A stretch of 64,000 nucleotides of DNA from NCBI RefSeq assembly GCF_001524445.2, contig NZ_CP013417.1, forward strand, positions 1,860,001 through 1,924,000. The letters run 5' to 3'. The DNA comes from Burkholderia savannae. Lineage in GTDB: Bacteria > Pseudomonadota > Gammaproteobacteria > Burkholderiales > Burkholderiaceae. Shown here one piece after another: positions 40,056-49,384 of the stretch. The position numbers were made by a program, and so were the translations under genes. The notes below the pieces were generated by a model, which did no database searches, was not told where the DNA came from, and saw only the letters and a list, made by a program, of their open reading frames with translations. Within the stretch, counting starts at the first letter, position 1, and every line of letters begins with the position of its first letter.

Positions 40056-42350
40056 ATGGACAACACGCTGCACGAGGCCGCCGGCCTGGTATCGCGCATG
40101 ACGATCGAGGAGCGAGCGCGGCTCCTCTCCGGCGACGGCTGGTGGCGAACGCACGCCGTCGAGCGCCTCGGGCTGCCCGCGATCACCTGTTCGGACGGGC
40201 CGCACGGTCTGCGCAGACTGCAGGGCCTTTTCGGCGACAGCGTGCCGGCCACCTGTTTTCCGACCGCGACCGCGCTGGCCGCGACCTGGAATACCAGCCT
40301 GATCCGTGAGGTCGGCGCGGCGCTCGGACGCGAGGCGCAGGCAGCCGATGTGCAGATCCTGCTCGGCCCCGGTGTCAACATCAAACGCTCGCCGCTCGGC
40401 GGCCGCAACTTCGAATACTTCTCGGAAGACCCGTTGCTGTCGGGCCGCATGGCAGTCGCGTACATCGATGGCGTGCAGGGCGAAGGCGTCGGCACGTCGC
40501 TCAAGCACTTCGCGGTGAACAGCCAGGAAACGCAACGCATGGCGACAAGCTCCGACATCGACGAACGGACGCTGCGCGAGACGTACCTGCAGGCCTTCGA
40601 GATCGCGGTGCGCGAGGCGCAGCCGTGGTCCGTGATGAGCGCTTATAACCCGGTCAACGGCGTTTATGCATCGGAGCATCGCGAATTGCTGACGGATATC
40701 TTGCGCGACGAGTGGGGCTTCGAAGGCTTCGTCGTGTCGGACTGGGGCGGAATCAACGACCGCGCGAGCAGCGTGGCGGCAGGCACGAACCTGGAGATGC
40801 CGGGCAGCGGCGATTACAACCGCAACCGGATCATCGCGGCCGTGCGTGACGGACGCTTGTCGAACGAGACGCTCGAGCGCGCCGCGACCGAACTCGTGGC
40901 CGTGGCGCTGAAGGCGACCGCCGCGAAGAAGCCCGCCTTCGCCTTCGACGCCGACGCGCATCACGCCCTCGCTCGGCAAGTCGGCGGCGAGTCGATCGTG
41001 CTGTTGAAGAACGAAGATGGCGTGTTGCCGCTGCGCGCCCGCCAGAAAGTCGCGCTGATCGGCGATTTTGCGAAGGCGCCGCGGTATCAGGGCGCGGGTA
41101 GTTCGCAGGTCAACCCGATCCGCGTGACGAACGCCTTCGACGAGTTCGCCACCTTGCTCGGCGCGGACAGACTGTTGCACGCGGCAGGCTGCGACGCCGA
41201 GGGCGACACCGACGACGCGCTGCTCGCCGACGCGGTGAACAAAGCCGCGTCGGCGGACGTGGCGATCGTCTTCGTCGGCTTGCCCGATAGTTACGAATCG
41301 GAAGGCTTTGACCGCCGCTCGATCGACATGCCGCCCGGCCACGTGCGACTGATCGAAGCCGTAGCGATAGCGCAGCCGAGCATCGTGGTCGTGCTGCTGA
41401 ACGGTTCCGCCGTCGCAATGCCGTGGATCGACGGCGTCAAGGGCGTGGTCGAGGGCTGGCTCGGCGGGCAAGCCGGCGGCGGCGCGCTGGCGGACGTGCT
41501 CACGGGACGCGTCAATCCGTCGGGCAAGCTCAGCGAGACCTTTCCGGTTTGCATCGAGCAGACGCCGGCCTTTCCGGCCTTCCCGAGCCATTGCGGCCAT
41601 GCGCTTTATGGAGAGGGGCTCTTCGTTGGCTACCGGCACTACGACATTCGGGATATCGAACCGCTGTTCCCGTTCGGCTTCGGCCTGAGCTATACGGAGT
41701 TTGCGTATACCCGCATCGAAAGCGGCACGGCCGCCTTCGATGCCGATGCAGGCGGCTCGATCGCCGTCGATGTGACGGTCAGGAACGTCGGCGCTGTTGC
41801 GGGGCAAGAGGTCGTGCAGCTCTATGTGCACGAGCGCGCACCCGCGCACCCGGGGCCTGTCAACGAACTGCGCGCGTTCGACAAGGTCATGCTCGCGCCC
41901 GGCGAGGAAAGGACGCTGCGCTTCGCGCTCGGCCGCCGCGACTTCGCGCACTACGATCCGCAAGCGCAAGCATGGTCGGTGAACCCGGGCGAGTTCGATG
42001 TGCGCGTGGGAGGATCGTCACGCGATCTGCCGCTGCAGGCGACCCTCCACGTGCGGGCGCGCCCGTTGGCGAGGACGCTCACGCGGCAGTCGCTGGTGCA
42101 GGATTTCAGCCGGATGCCGGCGGTGTACGAAGAATTCGCGCGCGCGCTCGGATTCGCCGAACTGGTCGAGCCGGCGCCCGAGGCATCGTCCGCCGACATG
42201 ACGCGGGAGCAGATCACCGCGGCGCGCAAGGCGCGCATGGCGACCCGCGCGTTCGTCGACGAAATGCCCATCAACAAGGTGCCGGCGTTCTCGAAAGGGC
42301 GATTGAGCGAGGCTCGGCTCGACGAGATTTTGCGCATCGCGTCGGCGTAG
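40056..42350 (+). CDS. GH3 glycoside hydrolase (beta-glucosidase-type)
   Basis: A 764-residue glycosidase without a signal peptide, so probably cytosolic. The N-terminal GH3 barrel contains SDGPHGLR, the GGRNFEYFSEDPLLSG block and the nucleophile Asp229 (FVVSDWGG); the alpha/beta sandwich follows, with a C-terminal fibronectin-like domain (TVRNVGAVAGQEVVQLYVHE). It hydrolyses beta-linked glucosides or xylosides; exact specificity unclear. Start: GGAGG nine bases upstream. Followed after 97 bp by a sugar-binding protein gene, suggesting import and cleavage of an oligosaccharide. Confidence 0.87.
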   Translation: MDNTLHEAAGLVSRMTIEERARLLSGDGWWRTHAVERLGLPAITCSDGPHGLRRLQGLFGDSVPATCFPTATALAATWNTSLIREVGAALGREAQAADVQILLGPGVNIKRSPLGGRNFEYFSEDPLLSGRMAVAYIDGVQGEGVGTSLKHFAVNSQETQRMATSSDIDERTLRETYLQAFEIAVREAQPWSVMSAYNPVNGVYASEHRELLTDILRDEWGFEGFVVSDWGGINDRASSVAAGTNLEMPGSGDYNRNRIIAAVRDGRLSNETLERAATELVAVALKATAAKKPAFAFDADAHHALARQVGGESIVLLKNEDGVLPLRARQKVALIGDFAKAPRYQGAGSSQVNPIRVTNAFDEFATLLGADRLLHAAGCDAEGDTDDALLADAVNKAASADVAIVFVGLPDSYESEGFDRRSIDMPPGHVRLIEAVAIAQPSIVVVLLNGSAVAMPWIDGVKGVVEGWLGGQAGGGALADVLTGRVNPSGKLSETFPVCIEQTPAFPAFPSHCGHALYGEGLFVGYRHYDIRDIEPLFPFGFGLSYTEFAYTRIESGTAAFDADAGGSIAVDVTVRNVGAVAGQEVVQLYVHERAPAHPGPVNELRAFDKVMLAPGEERTLRFALGRRDFAHYDPQAQAWSVNPGEFDVRVGGSSRDLPLQATLHVRARPLARTLTRQSLVQDFSRMPAVYEEFARALGFAELVEPAPEASSADMTREQITAARKARMATRAFVDEMPINKVPAFSKGRLSEARLDEILRIASA

Positions 42351-42447
42351 CCCGAGATCGGCGATTTACACGTTTTGATTTTTCGACGCACTCTGGCGGC
42401 GTCAGGGAAGCGTTCCTTTTTCGATCAGGTGTCTGGGGGAGATAAGA

Positions 42448-43698
42448 ATGAAAGTCGGCAAATTCATGGGCGGCCTGTGCGCCGCAGGCCTCTTGTCTGG
42501 CGCAGCGGCATCGGTGCAGGCCGCCGAAGCCGTGTCGGTGCTGCACTGGTGGACGTCGGGCGGCGAATCGAAGGCCGTTGGCGTCCTCAAGAGCGACATG
42601 CAGAAGCAAGGCTACGCGTGGAAAGACTTCGCGGTCGCGGGCGGCGCGGGCGCCTCCGCGATGACCGTGCTCAAGACCCAGGTGATCTCGGGCAACGCGC
42701 CGGCGGCCGCGCAAATCAAAGGCCCGCTGATTCAGGAGTGGGCCGAGCAAGGCGTGCTCGCGCCGATCGATTCGGCCGCCGGAGACTGGAAGAAGAACCT
42801 TCCGCCGCAGATCGACAAGATCATCCGCGCCAACGGCCATTACGTCGCGGCGCCCTTCTCGGTGCATCGCGTGAATTGGCTGTACATCAACAAGGCCGCG
42901 CTCGACAAGGCAGGCGGTAAAGTGCCGACCACATGGCCGGAATTCTTCGCCGTGGCCGACAAGATGAAGGCCGCGGGCATCGTTCCGGTTGCGATGGGCG
43001 GCCAGCCGTGGCAGGACGTGACGCTGTGGGAAGGCGTGGTGCTCTCGCAGGGCGCGGACTTTTACAGGAAGGCGATCGTCGATCTTGATCCAAAGACGCT
43101 CACGTCCGACAAGATGGTCCAAGTATTCGACACGGTGCGCAGGATTCAATCGTACTTCGATCGCGGCCGCGCCAGCCGTGACTGGAATCTCGCGACGGCG
43201 ATGGTCGTCAACGGCAAGGCCGGCATGCAGTTCATGGGCGACTGGGCGAAAGGCGAATTCGCCGGCGCGAACAAAAAGCCGGGCAGCGACTACATTTGCG
43301 CGGCGGTGCCGGGCACGGACAAGGCGTACACGTTCAACGTCGATGCGTTCGTGTTCTTCCAGCAGCCGGGCCAAAAGGAAGCGACGCCCGGCCAGCTCGC
43401 ACTCGCGAAGACGATCATGTCTCCGGCGTTTCAGGAACAGTTCAGCCTGTACAAGGGCTCGATTCCGGTGCGGCTTGGCGCGCCGATGGCGAAATTCGAC
43501 GACTGCGCCAGGAAGTCCTACGCGGACGAACAAACAGCGATCGCCGGCAACGGGTACGTGCCGTCGCTTTCGGGCAGCATGGCTCAATCGGATGCGATCG
43601 CCGGCGCAATCACCGACGTCGTCACCACGTTCATGAACTCGAACCAGGATTCGAAGCGCGCGGTTCAAGCGCTTGCGAAGGCTGCGAAGACGAAGTAA
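42448..43698 (+). CDS. ABC sugar-transporter substrate-binding protein
   Basis: A 416-residue periplasmic solute-binding protein of the family 1 sugar/oligosaccharide group. Signal peptide ~1-26 (ends AASVQAAEA), then SVLHWWTSGGE, the usual first strand of this family, and further blocks such as WLYINKAALDKAGGKVPTTWPEFFAVADKMKAAG. It should bind a monosaccharide or oligosaccharide for an ABC importer. No permease genes follow; the only ABC sugar ATPase nearby is at 54216 on the other strand and its permease is destroyed. Start: GGGGGAG upstream of ATG. Confidence 0.88.
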   Translation: MKVGKFMGGLCAAGLLSGAAASVQAAEAVSVLHWWTSGGESKAVGVLKSDMQKQGYAWKDFAVAGGAGASAMTVLKTQVISGNAPAAAQIKGPLIQEWAEQGVLAPIDSAAGDWKKNLPPQIDKIIRANGHYVAAPFSVHRVNWLYINKAALDKAGGKVPTTWPEFFAVADKMKAAGIVPVAMGGQPWQDVTLWEGVVLSQGADFYRKAIVDLDPKTLTSDKMVQVFDTVRRIQSYFDRGRASRDWNLATAMVVNGKAGMQFMGDWAKGEFAGANKKPGSDYICAAVPGTDKAYTFNVDAFVFFQQPGQKEATPGQLALAKTIMSPAFQEQFSLYKGSIPVRLGAPMAKFDDCARKSYADEQTAIAGNGYVPSLSGSMAQSDAIAGAITDVVTTFMNSNQDSKRAVQALAKAAKTK

Positions 43699-43709
43699 AC
43701 GAGTGTCGG

Positions 43710-43742
43710 CGCCCCAGTTGCGATCTTGCTCGCGACTGGGCG
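43710..43742 (+). terminator. Hairpin downstream of the sugar-binding protein gene
   Basis: CGCCCCAGTTGCGA pairs with TCGCGACTGGGCG around a short loop, twelve bases after the stop codon. There is no T-run, so it is a weak or factor-dependent terminator candidate. Confidence 0.4.
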
Positions 43743-44097
43743 TCGTCAGTGAAACCTTGAGATGCAAAGGGGACTGCTCGAGGCCTGTCGATGCGCGCCG
43801 GCGACGGCAAGGCGCCATGGCGCGCCACGTTTCGCTTGCTCGCCGGCGCGGCCGTCCGATTGTCCGGACTGCCGCGCCGATCCATGACACGTCCCGGCCG
43901 ACGCGGCATCGATACGCTTTTGACCGTCGAGTCTTCCGCCTCGCGCGGCAGAGCGCCCGCGAAATTACCGCCCCCCGGCGTTTCGGCCGTTACGGTCGAC
44001 ATTTGCGAGGGCATCCGCGGGGCGCGATACGTCTCTATTCGCCATGCCGAACGGTTGGCCGAAGCCGGTATCGCGCTCTCGACGTCATCGTCGCCGC
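43743..44097. other. Convergent gap, no permease remnant found
   Basis: 355 bp between the binding-protein gene and the second GH3 gene, which converge. It was checked for ABC permease fragments and none is visible in any frame. Confidence 0.45.
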
Positions 44098-46503
44098 TCA
44101 TTCGAATACGCTGACGTCGCAAAGCATGCGCCAATTGCGGCCAAGCGTGCGCACTTCCTGTCCCGATACGGTCAGCGTGCCGAACAGATGGATATCGCGG
44201 CTGGAACTGCCGATCATCAGATCGAACTCCCCGGGTTCCACGACGCGCTCGCCACGCTCGTCGGTAAAGTTGAGCATGTCGACCGGCAATCGGACCCGTA
44301 CGATTCTGCGCCCGCCCGCCGGCACGAAAACGCGCTGGAATCCCTTGAGTTCGCGCACCGGGCGCACGACCGATGCAATACGGTCACGGACGTAAATCTG
44401 AGCGACGTCTGTTCCATCCCGCTGGCCGACGTTTTCTATCTCGAAGACAAACTCGAATACCCCGCTGGCCACATCGGCGTGGCTGTCGATCAAATCAAGC
44501 GCCCCGTAGCGAAACCGCGTATACCCCAAACCGAATCCAAACGGATAGCGCGAGCCGAAATGGTAGGCGACAGGCGTGCCTGCGCTCTTCAGTTTGTGGT
44601 TGTACACGTAGGGCACCGCGCCCGCGCTTTTGGGAATCGACAACGGCAGGCGGCCGCTAAAGTCGGCCGCGCCGGAAACCAGCTCGGCGATCGCATCCGC
44701 TCCGCCCTCACCCGGCGCAAAGGCGACGATATGTGCGGCCACCACCTCCTCCAGCCCTCCAAGGTTGTAGGGGCGTCCCCCCGTCTGCACGACGACCGTC
44801 GGCGTGCCGCTCGCGACGACGGCCTCGAGCAGCGTCTGCTGCACGCCCGGCAGTTCGAGGCTATCGGTATCCGAGCCCTCCCCAACGGTGCCGGACTGGA
44901 ACAACCCTGCGAGGTCGCCGACAAACACGAACGCGACCGCCGCCGATCGTGCCGCGGCGACAGCGGAATCGATCTGTCGGAGGTCGCGGCTGATTGGAGC
45001 CTGCCGATTCTCATCGAGCGCGCGCGCCATATCCACGTCGCCTGGAAACACCGGCGTGCCCGCGCGCCGCTCCTGAATAATCTCGCACCCCTTCGCGTAG
45101 ACGACGCGATCGGCGGCGAATCGTTCCCTGAAAGCCTGCAGCGGGGTTTTCACGGGCGATCGCGCATCCTTGCCGGTCGTGATCAGATGGACCGGGAAGC
45201 TATAGCCGGCGAGCAGCGCGAGAGGATCGTCGGCAGTCGGCCCAATGACCGCCACACGATGCTCCTGCGCTGCACGAACCGGCAAAGTGCCGTCGTTCTT
45301 CAGCAGGACGATGGATTCGAGCGCGGCTTGCCGCGCGAGCGCCGTGGCGTCGCCGCCGCTCACGTTCACGCCGTCGGGGTCCGCATAAGGGCGCTCAAAA
45401 AGCCCCAGCCGGAATTTTTCGGTCAACACTCGCGACACCGCGGCATCGATCGCCTCCAACTCGATATCGCCGCGTTCGATCGCGGTTTTCAAGTGCAACG
45501 CGCACTCGTGGCCGGGAAGTTCGACATCGAGCCCGGCATTGAACGCCAATGCCGCGGCTTTCGCCTCGTCTTGCGCGACGCCGTGATGGGTGAGGAGCAG
45601 ATTGACCCCGGCATAATCGGCAACAACCAGTCCGTCGAATCCCCATCGACGGCGCAGCGTGCCTTCGATCAATGCCTGATCCGCATGACAGGGAATGCCG
45701 TCGATATCGTGATAGGCGGGCATGACGGACCCCGCGTCGGCCAGCTTGACCGCCATCTCGAACGGAAGCATGAAGATATCGTTGAATTCCCTCGGTCCGA
45801 TGCGCACGGGGGCGTGATTGCGCCCGCCCTCGCTCGCCGAATGCCCGGCAAAGTGCTTGAGCGTGGCGAGCAGATCCCGTCGCTCGCCCTGCAGTCCCTT
45901 GACGTAATGACAAGCCAGCACGCCCACCAGATAGGGATCTTCGCCGAACGTCTCCTCCGTGCGTCCCCATCGCGGATCACGCGACACATCCAGCACCGGC
46001 GCGAGCCCCTGGTGGCAGCCGATCGAACGCGCTTGCAGGCCGATTTCTCTGCCGACCGCCTCGATCAGCCCCGGGTTCCAGGTGGCGGCGTAGTTCAGCG
46101 GCGAGGGAAACAAGGTGGCGCCGTCGATCGTGAGGCCGACCAGGCATTCCTCGTGAGACATTACCGGGATACCCAATCGGGTATCCTCGACCATCCGGCG
46201 TTGCAGTTCGTTGAGCGCCCGGACACCTTCGCGGGCGTCGACCGCATGGGTCCCGAGCGGCCGGGTGATCTGCCCGAGGCCGTGTGCGAGCAGCGTATCG
46301 ACCGTAATGCCGGTCTGGCGCTGAGCAAAATCCGCGATTCGCCAGGTATGCTTCCCGTCGGATGACAGTTCCAGCCAACCGGCATGCAACTGGGCAATCT
46401 TTTCGTCCAGATGCATTCTTGCAAGCAGGTCGGCGACGCGCTCCCGGATTGGCGCATTCGGATTGCGATAAAGGGCGGAGTCTGTTGCGTGATCGATCGA
46501 CAT
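44098..46503 (-). CDS. GH3 glycoside hydrolase (probable beta-xylosidase)
   Basis: An 801-residue enzyme without signal peptide. GH3 barrel with DVSRDPRWGRTEETFGEDPYLVG, KHFAGHSASEGGRNHAPV and nucleophile Asp296 (LVVADYAG), then the alpha/beta sandwich (FVFVGDLAGLFQSGTVGEGSD) and a C-terminal fibronectin-like domain. The DPRWGR/SEGGRN pattern is that of bacterial xylosidase/glucosidase GH3 enzymes, and its place as the last gene of the xylose-oxidation operon favours beta-xylosidase activity (inference). 88 bp separate it from the aldehyde dehydrogenase gene. Confidence 0.85.
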   Translation of the reverse strand: MSIDHATDSALYRNPNAPIRERVADLLARMHLDEKIAQLHAGWLELSSDGKHTWRIADFAQRQTGITVDTLLAHGLGQITRPLGTHAVDAREGVRALNELQRRMVEDTRLGIPVMSHEECLVGLTIDGATLFPSPLNYAATWNPGLIEAVGREIGLQARSIGCHQGLAPVLDVSRDPRWGRTEETFGEDPYLVGVLACHYVKGLQGERRDLLATLKHFAGHSASEGGRNHAPVRIGPREFNDIFMLPFEMAVKLADAGSVMPAYHDIDGIPCHADQALIEGTLRRRWGFDGLVVADYAGVNLLLTHHGVAQDEAKAAALAFNAGLDVELPGHECALHLKTAIERGDIELEAIDAAVSRVLTEKFRLGLFERPYADPDGVNVSGGDATALARQAALESIVLLKNDGTLPVRAAQEHRVAVIGPTADDPLALLAGYSFPVHLITTGKDARSPVKTPLQAFRERFAADRVVYAKGCEIIQERRAGTPVFPGDVDMARALDENRQAPISRDLRQIDSAVAAARSAAVAFVFVGDLAGLFQSGTVGEGSDTDSLELPGVQQTLLEAVVASGTPTVVVQTGGRPYNLGGLEEVVAAHIVAFAPGEGGADAIAELVSGAADFSGRLPLSIPKSAGAVPYVYNHKLKSAGTPVAYHFGSRYPFGFGLGYTRFRYGALDLIDSHADVASGVFEFVFEIENVGQRDGTDVAQIYVRDRIASVVRPVRELKGFQRVFVPAGGRRIVRVRLPVDMLNFTDERGERVVEPGEFDLMIGSSSRDIHLFGTLTVSGQEVRTLGRNWRMLCDVSVFE

Positions 46504-46591
46504 AAGAACTTTCAGGAGAATATTCAGGATCTGACGTGACGCGTCGCCCGCGCTCGCTCCGATTCAATCGCAGCAAGCAAGGCGAACCGCA

Positions 46592-48034
46592 TTAAAGATC
46601 GCCAGGATTGATGTAGGCCGTTTTAATGGTGGTGTAGAACTCGCGCGCATAGGCGCCCTGCTCGCGCGGACCGTAGCTCGAGCCCTTGCGGCCGCCGAAC
46701 GGCACGTGATAGTCGACTCCGGCGGTGGGCGTGTTGACCATCACCATCCCTGCCTGAGCGTGCCGCCGGAAGTGTGTCGAGTATGTCAGCGAGGTCGTGC
46801 AGATTCCCGCGGACAAACCGAATTCCGTATCGTTCGCGATCGCCAGGGCGTCTTGATAGTCGGCGGCCCTGATGATCGTCGCGACAGGGCCGAACACCTC
46901 TTCGCGATTGATCCGCATTGAATTGGTCGTGCCGGTGACGAGCGCGGGCGCCAGAAAATGCCCGTCCGTCAGGCAGGTCACGCGTTCTCCGCCGTGAATT
47001 TCCGCGCCCTCGCCGCGGGCGACATCGAGATACGCTTCGACCTGCCGTAGTTGAACGGCGTCCACGACCGGCCCGATCTGTGTGCCCGGCTGCCTCGCGT
47101 CCCCTACTTTCAACGCACGGACCCGTTCAGTCAGCCCTGCCACGAAGCGATCGTGAATGCCCGCGGTCACGATCAGGCGGCTCGATGCCGTGCAGCGCTG
47201 GCCGGCAGAAAAAAAAGCGCCGTTCAGGCTGGCCTCGATTGCGATATCGAGATCCGCATCGTCCAGAACGACCATGGGATTCTTTCCCCCCATCTCCAAC
47301 TGGATGCGTTTTCCCGAGTCGAAACACGTTCTTCCGATATCGCGGCCGGTGGCGACCGAACCTGTGAAACTCACTGCGGCCACCAGCGGCGACTTCACGA
47401 GCGCCGCACCGACCACCGAGCCGGGCCCCATGACCAGGTTGACGACGCCGGGCGGCGCGCCCGCTTTCTCGATCATCCCGATCAGTTCCCACGCACTCGC
47501 GGGCGCCTGCGCCGCCGGCTTGAGGACAACGCAATTTCCGTAGGCGAGCGCCGGCGCAATCTTCCAGGCGGGTATCGCAATCGGAAAATTCCATGGCGTA
47601 ATCAGGCCGATCACGCCCAGCGGCTCGCGCGTCACTTCAACCGTCAATCCGGCTCGAACGGAAGGCAAGACGTCGCCGTTGAGCCGGAGTGCCTCGCCCG
47701 CAAAGAACTTGAACACCTGAGCGGCGCGCGTCACTTCTCCGATCGCCTCGGCAAGCGTTTTCCCTTCTTCCCTGGCGAGCAGGTCGCCCAACTCGTCCTT
47801 GCGTTCGAGAATGGCGTTCCCTGTTCTATCCAGCACATCGAAGCGCTGCTGCGGCGTCGATACGCTCCAGCGATCGAACGCGCGACATGCGGCGTCGATC
47901 GCCCACTGCGTCTCTTCCTCGTCGGCCTGAGCCACGTGACCGACGACGTCCGCCGTGTCCGACGGATTGATGTTCGGCAAGAAGTGGCGGCCCGGAATCC
48001 ACTTGCCGTTGATGAAATGAGTGAACTGTCTCAT
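46592..48034 (-). CDS. 2-oxoglutarate semialdehyde dehydrogenase (XylA of Weimberg pathway)
   Basis: A 480-residue NAD(P)-dependent aldehyde dehydrogenase. Asn149 (TPWNFP), Glu247 (LEMGGKNP) and Cys281 (SAGQRCTASS) form the catalytic set. Its length, the neighbouring gene set and the order match the last Weimberg step, oxidation of 2-oxoglutarate semialdehyde to 2-oxoglutarate, as in Caulobacter xylA. The ATG at 48034 overlaps the stop of the xylX-type gene by four bases. An upstream extension of the frame has no similarity. Confidence 0.85.
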   Translation of the reverse strand: MRQFTHFINGKWIPGRHFLPNINPSDTADVVGHVAQADEEETQWAIDAACRAFDRWSVSTPQQRFDVLDRTGNAILERKDELGDLLAREEGKTLAEAIGEVTRAAQVFKFFAGEALRLNGDVLPSVRAGLTVEVTREPLGVIGLITPWNFPIAIPAWKIAPALAYGNCVVLKPAAQAPASAWELIGMIEKAGAPPGVVNLVMGPGSVVGAALVKSPLVAAVSFTGSVATGRDIGRTCFDSGKRIQLEMGGKNPMVVLDDADLDIAIEASLNGAFFSAGQRCTASSRLIVTAGIHDRFVAGLTERVRALKVGDARQPGTQIGPVVDAVQLRQVEAYLDVARGEGAEIHGGERVTCLTDGHFLAPALVTGTTNSMRINREEVFGPVATIIRAADYQDALAIANDTEFGLSAGICTTSLTYSTHFRRHAQAGMVMVNTPTAGVDYHVPFGGRKGSSYGPREQGAYAREFYTTIKTAYINPGDL

Positions 48035-49251
48035 TGTTTCGTCCTCGAGGTTGCCGCGACAATCGGCTTCGGCGATTTGCTCGCCGCACCGACGTATCCT
48101 CTTCGCGCGAGATTGCCGTAGAGCGCGCGCACGCCGAACGTCCACGGCGAAATTTCGGTAGACAGCCGAACGGTATTGATCAGCGAGCCGATGGACGGCG
48201 TCGAAATCGTGACGACGTCGCCGGCGTGATGCGTAAACCCTTCGTCGCGAATATCGCGATCCTGGATCGGTGAGAACATCGTTCCCAGAAACAGCATGAA
48301 GCCGTCCGGATACTGATGATGGCGACCGTACGTTTGTGCGACGAGGTCCAGCGGATCGCGGCTGATCTCGCGCATGTGGCTCTTCCCTTCGAGGACGAAA
48401 CCGTCGTCGGCGCCCTCGATGCGAAGACAAACGCTTGCTGCTCTCACGCTGTCGAGCGTGAACTTCTCGTCGAACAGGCGCACGAACGGACCGATCGCAC
48501 ACGATCCGTTGTTGTCCTTCGCCTTGCCGAGCAGCAATGCGGATCGCCCCTCGATGTCGCGCAAATTGACGTCGTTCCCCAGCGTCGCGCCAACGGCCCT
48601 TCCCGCACTATTGACTGCAAGGACGATTTCCGGCTCAGGGTTGTTCCAGCTCGACATCGGATGAAGTCCGACATCGGCGCCAAACCCGACCGAAGCCATC
48701 GGCTGCGATTTTGTGAAGACCTCGGCGTCCGGGCCGATGCCGACCTCCATGTACTGAGACCACGCGCCGTTTTGCAGCAACGCCTCTTTCAGCTTCGCAG
48801 CCGCCTCGGACCCCGGCTTGATCTCCGACAGATCGGCCCCGATAAGCGTCGTGATCGCCCGTCGCATCTCATGAGAATTTTTTGCGTCTCCTCGCGCACT
48901 CTCTTCGATCACGCGCTCCAGCAGGCTAACCGCGAATGTCACGCCGCACGCTTTAATGGCTTGCACGTCGCACGGAGCCAGGAGCCTCGCCGGCGAAACC
49001 GCGCCCGGATCAAGAGCGTCCTTCAGAATGTCGTCGATCGAGCCCAGGAACTCGCCCTCGCCGTAACGGACGATCTCCAGAATATCGGGACGCTCGAAGA
49101 GATCCGACGTCGTAGGTCCGAACCGGGTGATATCGACAACACATCCGTCTCTGACCGTTACGACCGCCGGACCGTCAACGGGTGCGCTTCGCCACACGCG
49201 TCCGACGAGCAAGGCATCGCACAAATCGACCGGCAAATTTGTCTCGTTCAT
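48031..49251 (-). CDS. xylX: 2-keto-3-deoxy-pentonate dehydratase (XylX, FAH family)
   Basis: A 406-residue enzyme of the fumarylacetoacetate-hydrolase superfamily that dehydrates 2-keto-3-deoxy-D-xylonate (or L-arabinonate) to 2-oxoglutarate semialdehyde. Conserved blocks GVTFAVSLLERVIEE, WNNPEPEIVLAVNS, LGNDVNLRDIEGRSALLL and GTMFSPIQDRD closely follow those of Caulobacter XylX. The ATG at 49251 has GGTGAGA upstream; a GTG four codons earlier is possible. Overlaps the dehydrogenase gene and follows the porin gene after 134 bp. Confidence 0.87.
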   Translation of the reverse strand: MNETNLPVDLCDALLVGRVWRSAPVDGPAVVTVRDGCVVDITRFGPTTSDLFERPDILEIVRYGEGEFLGSIDDILKDALDPGAVSPARLLAPCDVQAIKACGVTFAVSLLERVIEESARGDAKNSHEMRRAITTLIGADLSEIKPGSEAAAKLKEALLQNGAWSQYMEVGIGPDAEVFTKSQPMASVGFGADVGLHPMSSWNNPEPEIVLAVNSAGRAVGATLGNDVNLRDIEGRSALLLGKAKDNNGSCAIGPFVRLFDEKFTLDSVRAASVCLRIEGADDGFVLEGKSHMREISRDPLDLVAQTYGRHHQYPDGFMLFLGTMFSPIQDRDIRDEGFTHHAGDVVTISTPSIGSLINTVRLSTEISPWTFGVRALYGNLARRGYVGAASKSPKPIVAATSRTKQ

Positions 49252-49384
49252 ATCTGATCTCACCGAACTCTCTCAAAAGTTCATCGTGCATTCGACGATG
49301 AAGCGCCCATCGCGTCGCACCAAAGCCGTTTCCGCACATCCGGAGGAACGACGTCCTACCGGCATCGCGCTCGCCAAACGATAT

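Noticed and set aside
43743..44097. Missing permease genes hidden after the sugar-binding protein
   Set aside because: All frames checked; no membrane-protein pattern is present.
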